DNA from: Vulcanimicrobiota bacterium | GTDB lineage: Bacteria > Vulcanimicrobiota > Xenobia > Xenobiales > JADMJV01 | Direction of reading: 5' to 3' | Length of the DNA: 8,716 nucleotides | Assembly (NCBI GenBank): GCA_023447635.1 | Contig: JAEXNA010000070.1 | Coordinates: 1 to 8,716, forward strand | In this document: positions 5,753-8,716 of the stretch, in pieces | Layout: every line of letters begins with the position of its first letter | Numbering within the stretch: the stretch's first letter is position 1 | Translations under genes and position numbers: made by a program | Notes under the pieces: generated by a model | What the model was told of the DNA's origin: nothing | Database searches by the model: none | The model's input: only the letters and a program-made list of their open reading frames with translations

Positions 5753-6169
5753 ATGAGCATCTCTCCAGATTTCGACCGAGCCTGGGCGCTCTACGAAGAA
5801 GCGAGGCGGAAGGGACATCGGCGTGAGACGCTGGCCTCCCTTGGCAAGGCACTGCGTCCGGTGCTGCTGGCACCGACGACGCGGGCTCGCCGAGTGACCG
5901 CGTGCGGGTCCGCCGAGTGCCCGCGCCCTCGAACCAGACCGCGCGGGCTCGCCGAGTGCCCGCGTGCGGGTCCACCGAGTGCCCGCGCCCTCGAACCAGA
6001 CGACGCGGGCTCGCTGAGTGCCCGCGTGCGGGTCCACCGAGTGCCCGCACCCTCGAACCAGACGACGCGGGCTCGCCGAGTGCCCGCGTGCGGGCCCGCC
6101 GAGTGCCCGCGCCCTCGAACCAGCCGACTCTCCCGGAACGCGAAAAAAGGCCCGCGTCGCAGAGAGTGA
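5753..6169 (+). CDS. Doubtful small ORF whose 3' two thirds is tandem-repeat DNA
   Basis: The first 41 codons (MSISPDFDRAWALYEEARRK and on to VLLAP) read like a real protein with one long amphipathic helix. A GGGAG stands 13 nt before the ATG, a rather long spacing. From about residue 42 the frame enters the 62-bp repeats, and because 62 is not a multiple of three each copy is read in a different frame, giving Arg/Pro/Ala-rich sequence such as RARRVPA and GPAECPRPR. The stop codon lies in the loop of the opposite-strand terminator. This may be a short gene whose 3' end was overwritten by repeat expansion, or a chance frame kept open by GC-rich DNA. I recognise no family. Confidence 0.33.
   Translation: MSISPDFDRAWALYEEARRKGHRRETLASLGKALRPVLLAPTTRARRVTACGSAECPRPRTRPRGLAECPRAGPPSARALEPDDAGSLSARVRVHRVPAPSNQTTRARRVPACGPAECPRPRTSRLSRNAKKGPRRRE
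5875..6122. repeat. Four tandem copies of a 62-bp GC-rich hairpin-forming repeat
   Basis: Copies at 5875-5936, 5937-5998, 5999-6060 and 6061-6122 follow each other with no spacer and differ at only a few positions. Each starts GACGACGCGGGCTCG (copy 2 has GACCGC) and ends CCCTCGAACCA. Each copy holds two related halves containing CCGAGTGCCCGC, and each half can fold: GCGGGC pairs with GCCCGC around a 9-nt loop (perfect in copies 2-4), and GCGGGT pairs with GCCCGC with one wobble (GCGGGC in copy 4, a perfect pair). The lack of unique spacers excludes a CRISPR array. Confidence 0.92.
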
Positions 6170-6181
6170 CGACGCGGGCCT
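6143..6181 (-). terminator. Rho-independent terminator of the right paralog
   Basis: A perfect 12-bp stem (AGGCCCGCGTCG at 6148-6159 with CGACGCGGGCCT at 6170-6181) has a 10-nt loop. On the minus strand a run of six T follows (A run at 6143-6148, the last base being part of the stem). It lies about 50 bp past the stop at 6231. Its arm GACGACGCGGGC (6168-6179) is identical to the first 12 bases of the neighbouring 62-bp repeat. Confidence 0.9.
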
Positions 6182-6193
6182 GACCTTCCAGGG

Positions 6194-6213
6194 AGAACGA
6201 ACTTAGAACGAAC
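6194..6213. repeat. Direct repeat AGAACGAAC, 11-bp period
   Basis: AGAACGAAC occurs at 6194-6202 and 6205-6213, in the 3' untranslated part of the right paralog between its stop and its terminator. No function can be read from it. Confidence 0.4.
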
Positions 6214-6230
6214 GAGTGATGTAGGAGCGT

Positions 6231-7205
6231 CTAGGCAAAGACGCCGCGGTTGGGAGAGAAGCTCTGACTCTGGAAACCCTGGCTCTGGAAGCCCTGAGCG
6301 GCCTGGCCGGGCTGGCCGACACCGGGGTTAGAGAGGCCGGCGCCGCCACCACCCAGAGCCAGCTGGACCAGCTGATGGGTTTCGGGACGAACGCTCTTGT
6401 TGTTGGCGCCGCCGGTCTGCTGGTACAGGTTCGCCAGCTGAGCGCGACCGCCGCCGGCCGCCCCCTGCAGTCCAGCCATAGCGCCGCCGCCCTGAGCTCC
6501 GCCGTTGATGCTCATCTGACCGCCGCCACCGTTACCGTTACGCTGACCACCGTTCTGCTGACCGCCCTGAGCGAACTGGCCGTTCTGAGCGTTCTGACCA
6601 GCCTGACCGCCGGCCGCCATTCCGCTGAGGATAGCGATCGCCATCTGCGACAGCGCGGTGTCCAGCTGTCCCGGCTGGGACTGCTGCGGCTGCTGAGCCT
6701 GCTGCGCCTGCTGCGGCGCCTGCGGAGCCTGAGCGCCGCCGCTCTCGCCTCCACCGGACTGACCGCCGCCCGACTCGCCACCACCGGACTGTCCGCCAGC
6801 GGCAGCTTCCTCGGCCTTGGCGCCAAAGTTTTCCATCAGACCCTCGAGCAGACCCTTGATCTCCTCGATCTCTTTCTTCATCTCTTCCTTCTCGGCGTCC
6901 GCGGGCTTCTCAGCCTCGGCGTTCTCCTCGATAGGCTTCCCGTTCTCGTCGACCGGCTTGCCCTCTTCGATCGGCTTGCCGTTCTCATCGAGTTCAGCAG
7001 GCTTGCTGGCGTCCTCAGGCTTCTTCACATCGCCGGCGCGCTCGGTCTTGTCCTTACCCTTAGCCTCATCCGAGAGCTTCACTTCGTCCTTCTTGGCGAC
7101 GTCGTTGTTCTTCTTGGCCTCGGGCGCCTTGGGCGCTTCCTTCTTGGGAGCCTCGGTGCGCTTGGGAGCAACTTTGGGAGCAGAGTTCTTCTTGATGGTC
7201 GACAT
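6231..7205 (-). CDS. Low-complexity Lys/Pro- then Gly/Gln/Asn-rich protein, right paralog
   Basis: This 324-residue protein is the paralog of the one at 4559-5509, and its function is unknown. Residues 1-78 differ at only three positions (33, 46 and 51). The acidic DENGKP/EENGKP region is longer and ends in AEAEKPADAEKEE before a coiled-coil candidate (EMKKEIEEIKGLLEGLMENF). Then come four GGG(E/Q)S-like repeats, a Gln/Ala/Pro run, a possible amphipathic helix (LDTALSQMAIAILSGMAAGG), an Asn/Gln/Gly-rich region, the invariant LYQQTGGANNKSVRPETHQ block, a GFQSQ repeat and the C-terminus PNRGVFA. There is no signal peptide or membrane segment. It has its own promoter candidate and terminator and lies downstream of the SARP-type gene on the same strand. 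Confidence 0.88.
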   Translation of the reverse strand: MSTIKKNSAPKVAPKRTEAPKKEAPKAPEAKKNNDVAKKDEVKLSDEAKGKDKTERAGDVKKPEDASKPAELDENGKPIEEGKPVDENGKPIEENAEAEKPADAEKEEMKKEIEEIKGLLEGLMENFGAKAEEAAAGGQSGGGESGGGQSGGGESGGAQAPQAPQQAQQAQQPQQSQPGQLDTALSQMAIAILSGMAAGGQAGQNAQNGQFAQGGQQNGGQRNGNGGGGQMSINGGAQGGGAMAGLQGAAGGGRAQLANLYQQTGGANNKSVRPETHQLVQLALGGGGAGLSNPGVGQPGQAAQGFQSQGFQSQSFSPNRGVFA

Positions 7206-7211
7206 AGGGAG

Positions 7212-7218
7212 CCTCTTT
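7212..7218 (-). promoter_or_regulatory. Ribosome binding site AAAGAGG of the right paralog
   Basis: AAAGAGG on the minus strand ends 6 nt before ATG 7205 and is shared with the left paralog, which supports both starts. Confidence 0.75.
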
Positions 7219-7223
7219 CTTAT

Positions 7224-7237
7224 CGCGGTGGGCCGCG
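7224..7237 (-). promoter_or_regulatory. Conserved 5'-UTR hairpin, right paralog
   Basis: CGCGG (7224-7228) and CCGCG (7233-7237) form the same 5-bp stem as at 5528-5541. The 4-nt loop differs (TGGG here, TGTT there, plus-strand reading), so the stem is kept while the loop varies. Confidence 0.5.
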
Positions 7238-7253
7238 TCGTTTTCTTAGGCTC

Positions 7254-7284
7254 AATATATCGAGGCGGTTTTAGAGCACCCCAA
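7254..7284 (-). promoter_or_regulatory. Putative promoter of the right paralog
   Basis: On the minus strand, TTGGGG (7279-7284) and TATATT (7254-7259) are 19 nt apart, as in the left paralog. The predicted transcript would have a 5' leader of roughly 40 nt containing the hairpin and ribosome binding site. Confidence 0.52.
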
Positions 7285-7300
7285 GATCCCCCCGGTCAAA

Positions 7301-7319
7301 TGTTACACGGTTGTGAACA
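7301..7319 (-). promoter_or_regulatory. TGTT-N11-AACA dyad upstream of the right promoter
   Basis: TGTTACACGGTTGTGAACA is an imperfect inverted repeat (TGTT/AACA and CAC/GTG) lying 16 bp upstream of the -35 box, the same offset as the copy at 5605-5623. It is a candidate operator. Confidence 0.42.
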
Positions 7320-7333
7320 GTTGGACACGGAAA

Positions 7334-7351
7334 ATTCCACTTCAGTTCCAC
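7334..7351 (-). promoter_or_regulatory. Heptamer direct repeat, 11-bp period (SARP-like operator candidate)
   Basis: ATTCCAC and GTTCCAC with a 4-bp spacer match the pair at 5637-5654. The site stands in the 164-bp gap between the SARP-type gene and the right paralog, about 75 bp upstream of the predicted -10. I see no clear terminator for the SARP-type gene in this gap, so read-through into the paralog is possible. Confidence 0.45.
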
Positions 7352-7369
7352 TCCCCCACGGCCAGCCGC

Positions 7370-8716
7370 TCAGTCCAGCGCCATCAGCGCCCGCTGCCGA
7401 TACTCCAGCATCGCGATCGACGGCTCCTCGTCATACTCCGTGCGCAGCAACTTCTCGGCCCGCTCGTAGTGCGCCAGCGCCTCGCGCGCCTTGCCCATCC
7501 CCAGCCACGCCTTCATCACCGCCAGGTGCGCCTCGCCCCGCGACGGGTCGATGTCGAGCAGGCGCAGCGCGTAGTCCAGGGTGTTGCTGAAGCGCTGCTT
7601 CTGCAGGGTCCAGTCGATGAAGCGCGAGAGCAGTTCCGCCGCCTGAACCTCGAGCCGATGCCGGTCGTGCACGGCCCAGTCGTAGTACGCCCCCTCTAAG
7701 TAGGGCCCGCGGTACAGGTCCAGCACGTGCAGATACTCTTCAATGTTGTAAGCGTTAGTCGACCCCTTACGCACCGAATCCGCCAGCTTCTCGAAAAGCT
7801 CCAGGTCGTGCCAGCGCGGAATCTCGGGATTGAGCTGCAGCCCCGACCCGGTGCGCACGATCGGGTCCATCTCGAACCCCTCGACCTTCAGCGCCTGGCG
7901 CAGGGTCGACGTCGACCAGTACAGGCAGTTGCGCCCCTTCTGCACCGAGCCCGGCCAAAAGCTCTCGAGAATCTTATCCTCCGACACGGGATTGTCGCCC
8001 GCCGCCGCCAGCATCGCCAGAAGGTACTTCGCCTTCTGCGACCGCCACTGGGTCTCCTGAACGCGCTGGTCGCCGCGATACACCGAGAGCGGTCCTAAGG
8101 AGAAGACCCGCAGCAAAGGCACCGACGGCGTCCCCTCCTCGGCCCCGTGGATCCCCTCCACCACCGCCCGCACGCAATCGTCCTCGTCTAAAGATAGACG
8201 GTCCAGGATCGCCTCACGGTGAGGCAGCACATACCGCGTATGAACCTCGGCCACGCGCAGACGGCCGCCCGGCGACAAGCGCCGACTGTAGAGGCACTCG
8301 AGAACCAGGCGCGGGTAGTCACGCACTAACCGCGCTGCCGACCCGGCCAGCGCCCCCTCGCTATCCAAGACGCGAGGCAACAGGCGCTGAATCAGGGGTG
8401 CCAACCGCTCACCAAAGGACGAACGCAGCACAAGATCCAGAGCCGAAGCCAACTCGGCCTCCTGCGCCCCCTCGCCGCTCAGCGCGAACAGGGCCAGCAG
8501 CACCGCCCCCTCTCCGACGCTCAGCTTCAACGACGAAAAAGCCAGTCGAGCCCGCTCTAAAAGCGACCGGGCGTCCTCGGCAAAGCCTGCGTCCCAGAGC
8601 AGAAAAGCCAGCTCGATAGCGCACCAGCCGAACGGCGCCGCCCCCACGAACTCGGCCATGCGCAGCGTTCGCTGAGCCAGCTCCCGAACCCGCGCGGGCG
8701 ACTCTTTCCCCTCGCC
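7370..8716 (-). CDS. SARP/BTAD-family transcriptional regulator, 5' partial
   Basis: The frame is open through the right edge, so the N-terminus is missing; 448 residues are visible. The first 180 or so are helical repeats (TPR- or HEAT-like), including ELAFLLWDAGFAEDARSLLE. Next comes an OmpR-type winged helix (about 8113-7830): LRVFSLGPLSVYRGDQ, then RSQKAKYLLAMLAAAGDNPVSEDKILESFWPG and LYWSTSTLRQAL, with the recognition region expected around the latter. A bacterial transcriptional activator domain follows (about 7815-7380), with LDLYRGPYLEGAYYDWAVHDR, LRLLDIDPSRGEAHLAVMKAWLGMGKAREALAHYERAEKLL. In large regulators of this type an AAA+ or sensor module often precedes these parts; whether one is present lies outside the window. 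Winged helix plus BTAD is the SARP core. The ATG at 8659 is unlikely to be the start, since helical sequence continues upstream. It may control the two downstream paralogs; this is inference from position and the heptamer repeats. Confidence 0.87.
   Translation of the reverse strand, partial: GEGKESPARVRELAQRTLRMAEFVGAAPFGWCAIELAFLLWDAGFAEDARSLLERARLAFSSLKLSVGEGAVLLALFALSGEGAQEAELASALDLVLRSSFGERLAPLIQRLLPRVLDSEGALAGSAARLVRDYPRLVLECLYSRRLSPGGRLRVAEVHTRYVLPHREAILDRLSLDEDDCVRAVVEGIHGAEEGTPSVPLLRVFSLGPLSVYRGDQRVQETQWRSQKAKYLLAMLAAAGDNPVSEDKILESFWPGSVQKGRNCLYWSTSTLRQALKVEGFEMDPIVRTGSGLQLNPEIPRWHDLELFEKLADSVRKGSTNAYNIEEYLHVLDLYRGPYLEGAYYDWAVHDRHRLEVQAAELLSRFIDWTLQKQRFSNTLDYALRLLDIDPSRGEAHLAVMKAWLGMGKAREALAHYERAEKLLRTEYDEEPSIAMLEYRQRALMALD

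Noticed and set aside
5930..5998. tRNA-like GGTTCGAG on the minus strand of each repeat
   Set aside because: The T-loop-like word is not followed by a pairing T-stem or an acceptor stem, and no cloverleaf can be drawn.
5618..6050. Minus-strand ORFs through the 62-bp repeats
   Set aside because: They exist only because the repeats are stop-free and very GC-rich, and they lie past the terminator of the upstream minus gene.
5875..6122. CRISPR array candidate
   Set aside because: The 62-bp units are contiguous and similar along their whole length. There are no unique spacers, so this is a tandem repeat and not a CRISPR array.
6375..7274. Long plus-strand ORF opposite the right paralog
   Set aside because: Same reason as for the left paralog: antisense shadow of low-complexity coding sequence without an RBS or family match.
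7313..8098. Plus-strand ORFs opposite the SARP-type gene
   Set aside because: Arg/Pro-rich frames without domains; the minus strand shows a clear winged helix and BTAD.

Overview
The window is about 8.7 kb of GC-rich bacterial DNA with Shine-Dalgarno-led, tightly packed genes. It shows two gene blocks that converge near position 4,500. The lineage cannot be fixed from this sequence. The mix of TPR proteins, a SARP/BTAD-type regulator and Gly/Gln/Asn-rich proteins would fit several phyla of large, regulator-rich genomes, and I do not name one.

Left block, plus strand (2-4359): a compact CRISPR adaptation operon. A TPR protein fused to an archaeo-eukaryotic-type primase-polymerase (PrimPol, CAPP-like) runs in from the left edge. 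Its stop codon shares one base with the start of cas1, cas2 follows after 4 nt, and a TPR protein with a C-terminal cold-shock-like domain overlaps the end of cas2. All catalytic residues expected for Cas1 (E158, H224, E239) and the active-site region of Cas2 (D8) are present. The PrimPol has its DxD and (S)xH metal-site motifs and a C-terminal cysteine set. There is no effector (interference) gene and no CRISPR array in the window. The working model is an adaptation module in which the PrimPol makes or completes DNA for Cas1-Cas2, with the TPR-CSD protein as a nucleic-acid-binding accessory. That model is inference.

Right block, minus strand (8716-4508): a C-terminal part of a SARP/BTAD transcriptional regulator (7370-8716), then two paralogous low-complexity proteins (6231-7205 and 4559-5509), each followed by a strong intrinsic terminator (6143-6181 and 4508-4540). 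The paralogs are 75/78 identical over their N-termini and share a nearly invariant 31-residue block near the C-terminus. Their middles differ in repeat content. Their upstream regions are also duplicated and keep, at the same relative positions, a 5'-UTR hairpin, a -35/-10 pair with a 19-nt spacer, a TGTT-N11-AACA dyad and a 7-bp direct repeat with an 11-bp period. The last is the spacing known for SARP binding sites, and a SARP-type gene lies next door.

Between the two paralogs (5510-6142), besides the promoter of the left paralog, is a doubtful plus-strand ORF (5753-6169). It is mostly built from four perfect-period 62-bp tandem repeats (5875-6122) rich in GC hairpins. The first 12 bases of the repeat unit also occur in the arm of the neighbouring terminator.
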